Shown here piece by piece: positions 44,401 through 56,800 of a stretch of 64,000 bases of DNA. The DNA lies in the NCBI GenBank assembly GCA_009763385.1, contig CM019824.1:152030305-152094304 (forward strand), in the 5' to 3' direction. Source of the stretch: Coix lacryma-jobi var. lacryma-jobi (lineage: Eukaryota; Streptophyta; Magnoliopsida; Poales; Poaceae). The position numbers and the translations under genes are program-made. Under the pieces are notes generated by a model, which was not told where the DNA came from, did not search any database, and saw only the letters and a program-made list of their open reading frames with translations. Each line of letters begins with the position of its first letter. The first letter of the stretch is position 1.

Positions 44401-46189
44401 TAGATCACCATTATGTTTATACTCATGATCGTATAACACTCATCTTAATGATCATTGGGTGGGTGATAGATGCTGTGTAGGCGTGGTGCCTATACACTAT
44501 TTATCTGCGAATGCATCCTACGTTCTGGATAGAGTGGTAGATCGCGGGTGTGACATTCCTGTTGAGTCCTTTGTATTCCACCTCCTGAATGTAGTGTTCA
44601 GTATGGCTCAGTTAACTCATGGTTTAGGGGTTACTCTGTTTGGCACCTTTACTATGGAGTTGCCTCTTGATTATAAATATGATATGACCTAGTCTATGAT
44701 TGCCAAATATGTTTGCACTAATCAATATATGTTATGACTTGTAATTAGAATAACTTAGGAATATTTCTTATTAATGCTTGTTCTAATCATCACTTGCTAG
44801 GTAGTACTGTTCTAGGATTATCTTTGATTGATCTGCTCTCTGTTATCATTTATCATTATCATTTATCATTTATTCTACTATCTGATCCCTGTTTGAAGTA
44901 ATAAGTGTGTTATCAGTCTTTATCATAAGTGTGTGTCACATTAATTGATGTTAAGTCCTCACTAGTATAATATCATCATACTTTGAATTGATTAGTCTCT
45001 AGGCTAAATATAAATAACGATACCTGAGACTAGCTTGAGTGAAATGCTTCTACAACAGGTGTATTTATCTGTGCGCTTGCGAGTAAATATTTATCTTTAG
45101 ATCAGTGCCCTGATATAATCACATTGCTAGCTTCATGTTGGGGATGGCAACTTGACATAAAGTGAAGTTAGTAGCGTCCCGTACACTTCTTAGTGCCATC
45201 ACTAGGTTATTGTTTGAGTTTCATTCTTAGAGTGATTCCATTAAGGAGTGTCAACATAGGCAATGTTTCAGCACCCAGATCACCCCCAATTTTCCAGGCC
45301 AGTAACTCCAGAAATCAATGACTTTTATAGAGCTCAAGGCTCCCCAGTTACCTTGGAGCTCCCTCTCTCTGACTTGTCTGCAGTAGTGCCCCTTATGCAT
45401 TCTACACTGGACCCTGATAGTGATTTCTCAGTGAGGAGGATGGCTCACCTTCTTGGGTTGCATCCTGGGCTCGGACATGCTCCCTCCATTGGTATGTTGA
45501 TTGATGATATCATGCAGATTGCCCAGAGGGGGCACCATCAGCTGTACATTCAGAAGCCAATCCAGAAGCCCATTCAGACAGGTTTTGAGTCCTTCCCAGG
45601 TTTTATTATGATGCTAGATGATGATGATTGCCCTTTCTTTGTTGTTGACCCCTTCTGGGGCAACAATTTTGAGGCTTCTTCTTCCCATTCGGTCCCAATG
45701 GGAAGGTCTCTGTTTCAACCCCCTTCAGTTGCTTCAATGGATGTCCTCACCCCTGTTTCAGACCCTGTCACTTCCCAAACCATGATTACCTCTGTTGAAT
45801 CCTAAGTCTTGGCTGGGGTGGATACTGTTGACACTCGTGCAAACATTCCAATTGACGCACCGGCTGTTCCTATTGTCAAAGCCAGGAGGTCAAGGAAGAG
45901 GACAACCCCAGTGGTGGATGATGAAGTGAAGAGAAGCATTAGACTTCATAAACCTCCTGGATTCTAGCTTTTGGAGCTGAATGAAAGATCTAGGCCTCGG
46001 ATAGTGGCCACCAATAGCACAAAAGCCTTGAAGAATCAGTTGCAGATGATTGCAGAAGAAATTGCCCCAGAAGCTACGATGATACCTATGGAGGTCATGC
46101 AAAACAAAGCAGTGCAGTTCTGTGGAGTTCCTCCTGAGGAGGCCACTCATGAAAAGTTCCTCAGCAGTGTTACAAATGTTGAAGATTGA
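41450..46189 (+). pseudogene. LINE ORF1 with zinc knuckle, split by a solo LTR
   Basis: The start is ATG 41450 (MDLPTKLQEKLNFDHGKKF). The first 609 codons are open: an N-terminal domain (HVQFQSDRYFRISVACKSVSF), a basic Ser-rich part, the knuckle CITCFHYGHLAQWC (C-X2-C-X4-H-X4-C, about residues 261-274), a Pro-rich linker and a second domain with VVRYAPIVSSCL and CPFERNCWIMFLAFPLDFQ. After a frameshift near 43277 the frame continues to the solo LTR. Beyond it, 45263-46189 encodes the C-terminal part (KARRSRKRTTPVVDDEVKRS, PRIVATNSTKALK) with stops at 45803 and 45965. ORF1 proteins bind the LINE RNA. Confidence 0.7.
43472..45256 (+). mobile_element. solo LTR (1785 bp) inside LINE ORF1
   Basis: It starts TATTGACACTGG (decayed TGTTGACA) and ends AGTGTCAACA, so its ends are an 8-bp inverted repeat with one change. 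The flanks CAGAC (43467-43471) and TAGGC (45257-45261) look like a 5-bp target duplication separated by two transitions. TATA box CTATATAAG is at 43902-43910. A TTCTAGTTC-rich simple region is at 44178-44310. No internal domain is present, as expected after LTR-LTR recombination. Confidence 0.75.
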
Positions 46190-46338
46190 AGCTCTGATCT
46201 GCTTGGTGCTTTAAGTGCCACTTATCCTGTTTTGGTTGTCCCTATTCAAAACTTTTGCTAGTGTGATTTTGTTTCTGTGGACCCTTGTATTAATGGTAGC
46301 TGTGCTTCCATTTCATAATTCCTCACCTGCTATTACCT

Positions 46339-49300
46339 ATGGATCATAATCGTATTTGGAATATTCTATGTTGGAATGTCCGAGGGTTAAATGACCCTGA
46401 CAAATGGAATCTTATCAGAAACAAAGTGGAGGAGAGTACTGCCTCGCTTTTATGTTTTTAGGAAACAAAGAAGGAAATAATTGATGCTAATTTTCTGAGG
46501 AATTTCTTACCCAAACGCTTTGATTGTTATGAATATTCTCCTTCAGATGGGGCTTCTGGTGGGATTCTGGTTGCTTGGAATTCTCGTATTTTTTCGGCTG
46601 TGCTCATTGATATTGAAATTTTCTCAATTAGACTGAAAATAACTTCTATGCATGACCTTGCAAACTGGACCCTTATTGTTGTTTATGGTCCGACAAGAGA
46701 GCCGACGCACACTAATTTTATATCCTGTTTATATAGTATTCAGGTTGAGGAAGAGGATCTCAGTATAATCATGGGGGATTTTAACTTTTATAGATCAGTG
46801 CATAACAGAAATCAACCTGGTGGCAACCTGAATGATGCTATCATCTTTAATGATATCATCTAGCATTTGGGTTTAATTGAGTTGCCTTTAAAAGGTAGGA
46901 GCTACACTTGGAGTAACATGCAAGAGCGGCCTCTCCTACAACAGCTTGACTGGTTCTTCACATCACTGACATGGACATTGGTATACCCTGATACCACAGT
47001 TCTCCCCCTCGCAAAAAGTGTTTCAGATCATATGCCTTGTAAAATTCAGATAGGCACGCACATCCCCAAAGCTTCCCTCTTTCATTTTGAGAATTTTTGG
47101 CCATAACTCCCTCGTTTCCCTGAGGTAGTTGCGCAGGCATGGCTGTCTAGTTCCAACTTTGATGCTGCGCATAACATATCCTCCAAGTTTAAAGCCCTGA
47201 GAGCTTCCCTGAAAAAATGGTCAGCTAATTATTCCAATCTGACCACCCTGATTCAGCACTGCAATGTGGTTATTGCTTTTCTTGATGACCTAGAGGAGCT
47301 TAGGGATCTCTTTCAGCCTGAAGTCTTCTTTAGGATTTTGCTCAAGGATCACCTAAAGAAATTGTTGTCTTTTCAGTAGACTTATTGGAAACAATGCTAT
47401 ACTAAGAAGCTAGTAAGATGGGGAGATGAAAACACCAAGTTTTTCCATGCAAGAGCCATTGAACGTTTCAGGCATAATGTCATTTCGCAGATAGTCTGCC
47501 AGGATGGCAGAATGGTTTCAGATCATGCAGAGAAAGCTTCTCTGTTTTTGGCAAGAGTTTAGATCCAGGATGGGTGTCTCGGTTCAGCCTCAGATGATCT
47601 TCAACCTATCAGACCTTATGCAACAACACGACTTGCAAGTCCTTATTGAACCTTTCACAGTTCAGGAAATGGATGATGTTGCTAAGCATCTACCAATGAA
47701 TAAAGGTCCAAGACCAGATGGATTTAATGGCCTCTTCTTCAAGAAATGCTGGAGCCTCATTAAATTTGACATCTATAGACTCTGCTGGGGTTTTTTCCTA
47801 TCATTCTGCAGACCTTAAGAGTATCAACCACTCCTATATAACGCTAGTGCCTGAAAAGTCTAATCCTGAGAGAGTGACTGATTTCAGACCCGTAGCACTC
47901 AACTCATCCATAAAGTTCATTACAAAGATCCTGTCGAATAGACCGCAGAAGGTCATCCTAAAAATTCTTCATACGAATCAATATGGGTTTCTGCATGGGA
48001 GGACTATCCAAGATTGCTTAGGGTAGGCTTTTGAATATTTGCATCAATGTCATCACTCCAGGAGGGAGATTATCATCCTCAAGCTTGATTTTGAGAAAGC
48101 TTTTGACACTGTGGAGCATTCTTCTATTATAAGCATTCTGGAAGCTAAAGGCTTTCCAAACAAATGGTGCCGATGGATTCAACACATTCTAGAATCAGGA
48201 ACATCCTGTGTTTTGTTGAATGGGGTCCCGGGGAAAGAATTCAAATGCAAAAGAGGGGTGAGGCAGGGTGATCCTCTATCCCCCTCCTGTTTGTTCTAGT
48301 TGCAGACCTTCTTCAGAGCATTGTCAATAAAGCTTTTCAAAGAGGGCTTCTTTCCCTACCATTTCCTAGCGCGAACCTGGAGTAGTTCCCCATTCTGCAG
48401 TATGCCGATGACACCCTGCTCATAATGCAAGCTGATGCTAGGCAACTTTTCTGCCTTAAGGCTCTTCTTAAAAGTTTCGCAGTGGTCACAAGACTTGAAG
48501 TCAATTATCACAAATCTTGTCTTGCCCCTATCAATGTTCGTGTCCACAAGGTTCCCTTGCTCACTAGAGTTTTTGGCTGTGTAGAAGGCCAATTACCTTT
48601 TACATATTTGGGATTACCTTTGGGACTACCAGGCCTTTAGTGAAAGATTATGCCTCACTCATCTGCAGATTAGAGAGGAAGTTGTCTGCTAGTTCCATAT
48701 ACCTCAACCATGCAGGAAGGCTCCAGCTCATCAACTCTGTGATCTCCTCCCTCCCAACGTACTTCATGTGCTCTCTACATCTCCACCAAGACAGTGATTG
48801 CAATTATTGTCAAGTTCAGGAAAAGGTGCCTTTTTGGAGGGGATCAGATGTCAATACCAAAGGTTATAAACTTGCTGCCTGGGATTTAGTGACAGTTCCT
48901 AAAAAGAAAGGAGGGTTGGGTGTCAAGAACCTCTACTTGCAGAATGAAGCACTCCTCCTTAAACATCTCCATAAGTTCTACAATAAGGCAGATATTCCTT
49001 GGGTACATCTAATCTGGCAGAGCTATTACATAAACAAGGTACCACATTTAACTCCACCTCAAGGGTCATTTTGGTGGCGAGACATCCCGAGCCTTCAGGT
49101 TCAATTTAGAGGAGTAGCTCGGAGTGTGGTTGGAAAGGGAGACACTGTCAGCCTATGGGAGGACTTGATTGATCAGCAAACTTTCATGATGTCATTTTCA
49201 TAATTATATTCTTATGCCAAACATAAAAATCTTTCTTTGGAATTGGCCCTAGCAACTCCACACCCTCTGGATCTATTCAGAATTCCAATGTCAAGGCTTG

Positions 49301-49918
49301 CACACAACCAATTCCTGACATTCAGAGATGCTCATAACTCACTCCGAGGGGAGACAGGATTGTCTGATCTATGGATATATCAGTGGCACAGTGCAGTTTT
49401 TAAACCGGGGAAGTTTTACAATCACCATTTTTCGACCCTACAGCCTCATGAGGCTTTTACATGGATTTGGAAGTCCAAGTGCATGCCGAAACTAAAATTT
49501 TTTGCCTGGCTACTCTTGACTGGAAAGATCAATACCAAGGACATGCTCCGAAGAAGAAGAAAACAGCTTGATGATGGGTACTTCTGCGTTCTATGCCATG
49601 ACAATGTCGATGAGACTCTCCTGCATCTCTTCTTCCAATGCCAGTCCAGTTCTGCGAGATGGTTTTCCGTCGGTATTCAGTGGAACCTCCAAAGCAGTGT
49701 ATCGCAGATGCTAGTTGAACGAAAAAAATTCTTTTGCAGGGCCATTCTTCATGGACCTTTTCATTATTGTGGCTTGGTGCATTTGGAAAGAACGCAATGC
49801 TCTCATTTTCAATGACAAGCCCCCTAGTATGGCGTCCTGGAAGGCTTCTCTCAGGAGTGAAGTTGCGCTTCACCTTCATCGTGTCTCACCGGACTCCCGT
49901 GATGTAATTTTACACTAG
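46339..49918 (+). pseudogene. LINE ORF2: endonuclease, reverse transcriptase and C-terminal zinc finger, broken
   Basis: The start is ATG 46339 (MDHNRIWNILCWNVRGLND). Endonuclease motifs are NVRGLND, ETKKE, IIMGDFN, and VSDHMP. Reverse transcriptase motifs are DFRPVALNSSIKFI, KLDFEKAFDTVEH, RGVRQGDPLSP and QYADDTLL (YADD at 48401-48412). The C-terminal part has FTWIWKSKCMPKLKFFAWLL and CVLCHDNVDETLLHLFFQC. Stops appear near 46459, 46861, 47104, 47378, 48025, 48382 and 49201, with frameshifts near 47540, 47810 and 48290. Several stops are TAG where Gln fits. Confidence 0.8.
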
Positions 49919-50322
49919 CTAAACTCGTTGTAGGCTGTTTTTCTACCCATGTCCCCCCAACTAGCTAGATGTGCTCTCGGTTTAGGTGAGTCTTCCCTGT
50001 TAGCATCTAGCTAACCCCCTGTAACCTTTCCTGGTCTTCTATTTTTAATATATTTCATTGGGGAGCAAGCTCCACAGTTCTTCTAAAAAAAGACAAGGCC
50101 AAAGAGATGGATGGATGCACACTTGCTACTCAATTCTCACTAGGAGGTCACTAATTCTCTCAATTAGCAATTCTCTCAACCTCACTAGGGCTCTTGCTCT
50201 TTCTCACACTAACAATGTGTTTCTCAGGAGAGGAAAGTGGCAAGAACACTCTAATGGAGGAGTATAAATACTCCCCCAACCGGTCATCCAATAGAGCACT
50301 GAACAGATCATTCTGCGGGGGC

Positions 50323-50623
50323 ATCGGACGCGCCGATGCCCTCGACCAACGGTCAACTGTACAACCTATCAGATAGTTTAAAGGAGCATCAGACGCTGGG
50401 CAGCGTCCGTTGCCCTCGCAACGGACGCGTCTGATGCGAAATCAACCTCTCTGGAACCTCTCTGCATGGACATCGGACGCGTCCGATGCCAGCGTCCAAT
50501 GCATGCACAATTTCACTTGCAAGTGAACAGTGGCACGGGCGCATTCGATGTGGCAACATCGGAGCGTCCGATGCCACGCACCAGACTTAACCCAAGTCTA
50601 GTGAGCATCGAACGCGTCCGATG
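50323..50623. repeat. cluster of palindromes of type CATCGGACGCGTCCGATG
   Basis: A perfect 18-base palindrome lies at 50471-50488. Near copies lie at 50323-50338, 50421-50436, 50557-50573 and 50606-50623. The cluster is inside the minus-strand Copia-like LTR, to the right of the LINE insertion. Confidence 0.85.
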
Positions 50624-51084
50624 CCCACTAGGCCAACGTCTGATGCCTATTTCACAGGCAAAACTCACTCGGATCGCGACGCGGCCTTAACGACTTTTCA
50701 TCCTCACGACATAAGTGCTCTCTCTGAGCTACCTAGGGCTATGAAATAACAAGTGTGCACCACACCTACCTCAATAGACTCATCTAGGCCAAGCTACTGA
50801 TTCACGCTCCCCTTTATAGTACGGCTAAAGGAAAAACAAAGACCTAAGACTACATAAGTGTCCTCCAACACCATGTGACACTTAGCCTAGTCTACCTCCG
50901 TCTTCGTCGTCCGTCCTTTGAAACCGAAACGATTTCCATCGCCAGGGGACATGAACTCCATATACTCGTATCGTCGCCATTACCGTGACCTAACTCATCC
51001 CTGTTTCTACAAAACACACGTTAGTCACTGTAATCTTGTGTTTCATCCAATCACCGAAACCCACTAGGGGCCAAGATGCGTTCA

Positions 51085-51559
51085 ATCTCCCCCTTTTTGG
51101 TGATTGATGACAACACGACCTCGAGTATAGAGAGAAGAGGTTTTCAAATCATGACATGTATGAACTTGCAATGAATAAGAGAAAATGATTAGGGGCAAGT
51201 TCATACATATCATGCCAACATCCTGCACTCAACAAGTTAGAGTGAATAGCAAGTGCAAGAGTATAAGAGCTCAACCTTGACACAATGTCGTAAGATAGAT
51301 AGATAGATAAAATGTCATAATGTGAAGAGTATAAGAGTGCAAGAGTATAAGATAGATAGATAGATAAAATGTCATAATGTGAAGATGCATATGAGAAAAG
51401 GTAAATGCGAGTTGTGTCAATGTCATGGGAGGCGTCAACGGGTTCCAAATGTCATAAAATCTCATATGCATTTTCTCATATGCAAGAGTGAATAGCAACA
51501 TACATATCACATTATGACATTTTATGACAAATGAACTGTGATAGGTTGCATGATAGATT
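51085..51559 (-). mobile_element. internal 3' part of the minus-strand Copia-like element
   Basis: It begins with the polypurine tract complement (51085-51098) and the phrase GGTGATTGATGACAACACGA, as expected just inside a 3' LTR of this type. Two copies of a unit with TAGATAGATAGATAAAATGT then CATAATGTG lie at about 51294-51327 and 51351-51384, and an inverted copy of CACATTATGACATTTTATGAC is at about 51508-51528. No coding sequence remains. Confidence 0.5.
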
Positions 51560-53191
51560 GCTTGTGAAGCCTATACCTTGACACAACCTTTTCCCCTGCA
51601 CACCCGCTATTAGGCTAGACACTGCTTACTTTATATATACTTGCTACTCACTTCTACTATGCATTATATCTGTGATGTGATGCTTGGTGGATGTTTGCTG
51701 GTGGGTGGCTAAGGCACGTGGTGCCGTAATAATGGGATGATGACTTGGGGAGATCATGGCGTGTGTCTTGGGTGCGTGTGGTGAGGGTTGAGTCGACTGG
51801 ACAGGATCTACGACGAGTCTGGTGATGAGTCTTGCCGAGGGGATGTGACCTGGGCATTCCCTGGGGAGTACCTGTGGCGGGTACATGTGATCTTGAGAGG
51901 AGATCTTGGGGAGGAGTGTCTTCGTGGGACGAATCCCCGGGAAGGAGGTGCTGTGTCAGCACGGGGGTATCCGGGATACCCCGAGGAGGAGATATCCTGT
52001 CTGGTCACCTAGGACGTCGAGAGGCTGGCTCATAGTACCTTCGTGCGCACCACTTGTTCTTGTATGGGCATAGAACCGTTCCTACCCCCTGGGCGAAATG
52101 ATGCCATTACTGCTAGGCTGGAAGGTGATAAGTGTAGGGAGGTAAGGGCTGGAGACCCACACCCTCCTAAGACAACATGGTGTTTTATTTGGTACGCCAG
52201 GATCCACGTCTCACAGTCTCAGCGTTACGGTGGATTTCCACCGGGGTGCCCCAGGGCTGAGAGGTAGGATGGCATCGTTGCGGATTAGGGGGAAGTTCAG
52301 AATCAGCTTAGACGAGTCGGATCGTCGATGATAGCTAACCTGTGGTTCCAGGCATACACACTCTGCAGAGTTGATCAATCTATACGTATAGCTGTGTCCC
52401 CGGTCATGGACAATCCTATAGCTTTACTCCTCTTGGCTTAGTGAGAGGTGCTTCTTCTTCTCCCCCTGGGTTGATAGGTCCGGCGCTGGCCGTTGAGGCA
52501 AGGTACGAGTGGGAGTCGTCCTTGCCGCCTAGAGAGTGAGAGTGTGGTGAGATGTGTGGATGTGTGGATGGGATGGATGGATGGATGGCTGTATGGCTAG
52601 ATGTTCGGTCGATGACCGAATGGAAGGCCATGTGGTCGGGTATATGGATTGAAACTTGATGATTATATTTATAAAATATTGATTACATGCATAGGAAAAC
52701 TACAACCATAAATAGGTTCATTTTTGCTCTACCCTTGCATTCCACATACCACATAGCAAATGCAAGCATAGGATGGGAAAGTGTGGCCAGTACAAACCGT
52801 ACTGAAAATTATGGCTAGGTGGACGACTTCTACCGCGACGGTAGCGGAAGCTGGATGGATCAGGAAGTCTCGTTCCTATATGCAAGTTTGGATGAGAAGA
52901 TGAAGACGGAGTCTTCGCCCGCTGCTACAACAACTTTGATGATGCCCGTGAAGGAGGAGCCTTCACTCGCCGACGCTCTACGCCGACTCTAGCGTCGATA
53001 GGTGTGCGTTACCGATATAGTTTGTACTAGGTGGTGTTTCTATGTGATGTAATGACTTGTAATCTGTACTTCCGCGTTGTATGAACTATGGTAACAACTA
53101 AATAATGATAATGTGATGGTTTGAGACTTTTGGACTATCACATTATGATGTATCTGCGGATTTCCCTTCGGGGAAATCGTGGGTCATTTCA
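51560..53191 (+). mobile_element. probable solo or truncated LTR of a chromovirus-like element
   Basis: No gene. The layout of its right part (TTCGGTCGATGACCGAATGG, then TGATGTAATGACTTGTAATC, ending GGGAAATCGTGGGTCATTTCA in two blocks) resembles the transcribed half and end of chromovirus LTRs such as the neighbouring one ending at 58042. It is inserted in the TGTTGACA-type LTR fragment that follows. The orientation is inferred, and the left end is not fixed. A (GGAT)n microsatellite lies at 52557-52588. Confidence 0.35.
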
Positions 53192-53714
53192 CTAGTCTTC
53201 TACTTCTAGGGTTTCTGAATGAGGCGTAGACTTTTCTGAAGAGAGACTTGTTCTTCCTTGGGGCCTGGGGGCCTGTATATATAGCCCTGAGGGATCAACC
53301 GCGGCTGTTAGATCAAACCGACTTCACGTAGGGTGGAGATTCATCCTCATAGGCTGTGGCGGAAGGTTCCAGAAGACGGAGGCCATCGGGCCCAGGGGGT
53401 GACCGACCGGTCATAAGGTGGGACCAGTCGGTCCCACCTAGCGGCCTCTCGGGGTGTCCCGCATCGTGGTGTCCTCTGGTGTCCTCTAGGTCCTTCTGGA
53501 GTATTCCTGACGTGCCGGTTCCGTAATCTTCCGTCGGTTTCCTTCTAGGAGAAGTAATCAGTGCTGGTTTTCCTGTTTAGTCCCTGCATAATCACAATTC
53601 ACCAAAACTCGTGGAATATTATTAATTAAACCCCTAAATCTTTGTTGGTGATTGAATTCATGCCCTTTTCATATTTATTTATCCTTTAATTTTGATAGAT
53701 AACCAGTGTCAACA
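53192..53714 (-). mobile_element. U3 part of a TGTTGACA-type LTR, minus strand
   Basis: On the minus strand from 53714 it reads TGTTGACACTGGTTATCTAT and stays alignable with the solo LTR at 43472 for about 440 bases, up to the GGGCTATATATACAGG promoter region. Beyond that the two differ, so this copy is truncated or recombinant. It shares GACCGACCGGTC-like palindromes with the solo LTR. Confidence 0.65.
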
Positions 53715-53865
53715 CTCATGATCCGCTCCATGAATGTCAAAGTCTGCTGCTAGAGCTCCATCATCTGACGCTGAAGTGCATCGGACCGCTTCTGGGCCTG
53801 CTGTTGTGCCAAGGCTTGTGCCTGTGCCAACCGCTGCTGCTCCTGAGCCAACCTCTGGACGTCCT
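53715..53865 (-). pseudogene. short coding fragment, Gln/Ala-rich coiled coil
   Basis: On the minus strand one frame reads DVQRLAQEQQRLAQAQALAQ, then QQAQKRSDALQRQMMEL, a TAG, then QQTLTFMERIMS. It looks like the C-terminal coiled coil of a transposon-encoded protein. It is cut on the right by the chromovirus LTR, whose target duplication would be GTCCT (53861-53865), and on the left by the LTR at 53714. Confidence 0.45.
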
Positions 53866-56800
53866 TGTAACACCTTTGGTGATTAATATGTAATTAACCT
53901 GACATGTCATCATCTTTAGTCATTAATCTTTCTTGCCATGCATTTATGTTTGCCTAATGTTTGTTTGCTTTTACTTTTTTCTGAGGTGACTTGTGTAGTG
54001 ATCTCTTTTTCAAAAACCCTTAAGGCCCAAATCTTCCTTTAAGGGCAAAATGGTAATTTCATCTCTGTGTCTGGCTTTGTGTAAATCTTGTTCAGTTGAG
54101 TGTCTAGATGCTTTGTTGTGTTGATCAAAGTTCAAAAATCGAAAACAGAATTTAAATTCCTTTTAAAAAAAAATTCTGATTTCCAAACCCTGGTTTTTAC
54201 CCCTCTTTTATTAATTTAAAAAATATTCAAAATTTGAAGTTGGTCCTTTTAGCAAAGTTGTAGATCTTGTCAAGAGGAACAACTTTGGTGTTTACAGATT
54301 TTCAAGTTTCAATATAAAATCAGAAGTAATTTCAGATTCTTTCAAACTTCATTTTTGTCCCCTTTTCGGTTTTCAAAATTATCTCAAAAACCTTTGAGTT
54401 TCAGAAAAAGTTTATATTGGCAAAGTTGTAGATCTCAAAATTTTTAGCAACTTTGGTGTTTTGAGTTTTCTTTGTGTAGTTCAAGTTTTGGGAGTAATTT
54501 CAAATTTTCAGAAAGGAGGAGTTTTGCTTTAAATATCGTCACTGTGCACGAGCTTTAAAGCCAGGGGGCCCAGGCCACCGGCAAGGCCGCCGCGCCGCGC
54601 GCGAGCCTCGCCGCCCATGCCGAGCCCGGCTGACCCGCGCCCGTGCCGCGCGCGGCCAAGCGCTGGCGCTCGTCTTCCCTCTCGGCCCCTACCTACCGCC
54701 GCCTCGCCCATCCCCTACCCTACCCTCCTCTTTTCCCTCGACCGCGGACAGCGCGCAGTTGCCGGCCGCCGGCAAGCCGCCCCGCCGCGCGCGCGTTCCC
54801 CGCCGCACCGAGCCGCCCTACCCTGCTCCCTACCTCCTTTAATGTCGCGCGAGCGCTCCCACCCCTCGCCCGGACCCCTCCCCGGCTCCGCCCGCGGCTA
54901 TAAGAAGCCGCCGAGTTCCGCCATTGCCGCCACCACGGCGCCCCGCACCACCGGACCTCCTCAGCGCCCGTCGAGCCCGCCGTTGTCTTCGCCTTGAGCT
55001 GCTCCACCTTCCCGGGCAACCAATTTCACCCCTCCGCCCTCCTCTCGCCGGCGCAGGAGCTTCGTCCCCAACTCCGGCATACGGTCGCGTTTCGGCTAAG
55101 CGAGAAATTCGCCGCCGTGAGTTTTCCTCTTTTCCCTCCGACCCCTGCCCTCTCTTCCTCACCTCCGTGCACTCCTAACCGCACCTCGGTGATCCCTTTT
55201 GGTGGACAGAACCGCCGGACGCCGCTCGCCGCCAGAGAACTCCGCCGAAGCACCGCCAACGTCGAGCTCCCTCCTCCGACCCTGCACCGCCTCGCCGAGC
55301 CTCCCTCCCAACTCACGGTGAGCCCGCGAATCTTTCCCCACCCTCGGCTTTCCAAGCGCGAGCCCCGAGCGGCCGGTCCGCCGTCCGCCTCGCCTGCGTT
55401 TCGCCCGAGCCTTCCGTCTCGCCCGAGCCTCCCAGCCAGGCCTCGGACGGACGATTATTTCCGTCTCGCCCGAGCCTCCCAGCCAGGCCTCGGACGGACG
55501 ATTGCTTCCGTCTCGCCCGAGCCTCCAAGCCAGGCCTCGGACGAAGCGATCGTCTTCCGTCTCGCCCGAGCCCGTCTCGCCCGAGCCCGTTTCGCCCGAG
55601 CCTTGCGAGGAAAGAGCACTGTGCTCTTTTCCTTTTTGGAAGTTGTGAATAGTGTTCCTTTTTCATCTTTTTGTGTGATTTTCTGTGTTGCTCCAAAAAT
55701 TCTGAAAATTTGATGGTAGACTCTTTATACCTTGGAGTATTTTAGAAAAATAAGAAACTCTACCTTTCTGCAAAAAATTAGAAAATGAAAAATTCTTCTT
55801 TTAATTAAGAAATGAATGGTTTTAGATTTTTAGAAAATCATGTGTAGCTCCAAAAATCATGAGATAAATTTTTATGTGCTAGTTATGTCATGTTTAGTCT
55901 CTGGTGAAATTTTGAGACCTTTTGGAGCAAGTTGATTTTTTGGGTATTTATTTAAATTGTTAAATAGCGCCTTTTGTTAATTAAATATTTGATTTTTGTT
56001 AAGCACCTTAATGATCTCCAAAATTTATAAAATTTGTTTTGACATCTATTTATACCATAATGAACCTATGAGATTAATTGGGTAAATTTTGGAGCAACTG
56101 CATAAAATGACCTTTTTAAATAATTAGGAAAAATAGAAAAAAAAACAATTAGGATTCATGTTGTATGCCCTGTGAGTGACTTTTGGGATTGTTTGCTGTT
56201 CATAGACCCTCACCCCTTTGGTCAATGATGTTTGTGATGCCATGCTTGTTTTGTGTTTAGGTCGGATAAATGATGCTTAATAGGTTGATTAATTTTGCTT
56301 AGAGACCAAGATAAGTAACCTTGTGTCTGTTCTAGAAGTTAATTACACGATAGAAAGTTGCACTCTAGAATCAGTAGTTTTGTCTTGTGCTGTATTGTTC
56401 ATGTTAGCATCCTCATAAGCATACATCATTGCATCCGTATAGTGACCGAAGGAGAAGGCGTCAAAGTCGAAGCAGCCGCTGACGAACCTACCCCCGAGGC
56501 GACCCCGAGCTCCAACACCTGCACTGCCGACCCCGAGCCCGTCCTTTTTGCTCTTCAAGGCAAGCCCCGGTGCATTTAACCCTTCCTTGCTTTATAAAAG
56601 TTTTCTTAAATGCTTTTGAGTTAAAACTACTGCACTAGGTTATAGGAGTTGTGTGATGACCTATTACCTGCACTATTTACCTCCACCAAAAAATCCATCT
56701 GCCCTGATTAAAAACTATTTGCAAAATGCTTAGCGATGCTATACAATAGATTTGCAATAAAATGCCATTTTCAAAAAGTGTGATCACTTAAAGAACTTAA

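Larger units (their letters stand above)
41385..50091 (+). mobile_element. L1-type LINE inserted in the Copia-like LTR
   Basis: 5' UTR, ORF1, ORF2, 3' UTR and a short A-rich tail (CTAAAAAAAG, about 50083-50091) are in the normal order on the plus strand. The LTR sequence resumes directly after the tail. The LINE is itself interrupted by a solo LTR at 43472-45256. A target duplication could not be recognised, so the 5' boundary is approximate. Confidence 0.8.
40846..51084 (-). mobile_element. Copia-like 3' LTR on the minus strand, split by a LINE
   Basis: On the plus strand the LTR opens TGAAAGGATCAAGATGCCC (40846) and closes CCAAGATGCGTTCA (51071-51084), followed by the complement of a polypurine tract (ATCTCCCCCTTTTT). 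On the minus strand this gives AAAAAGGGGGAGAT, then TGAACGCATC...GATCCTTTCA. About 540 bp of LTR lie left of the inserted LINE (to about 41384) and about 1 kb right of it (from about 50092). The tail matches the style of the LTR at 4744-7473 but the body differs, so it is a related but distinct family. It includes a palindrome cluster at 50323-50623. Confidence 0.75.

Noticed and set aside
54617..55713. GC-rich open frames in both strands of the chromovirus 5' LTR
   Set aside because: Overlapping Pro/Arg/Ser-rich frames in a GC-rich promoter region, without recognisable domains.
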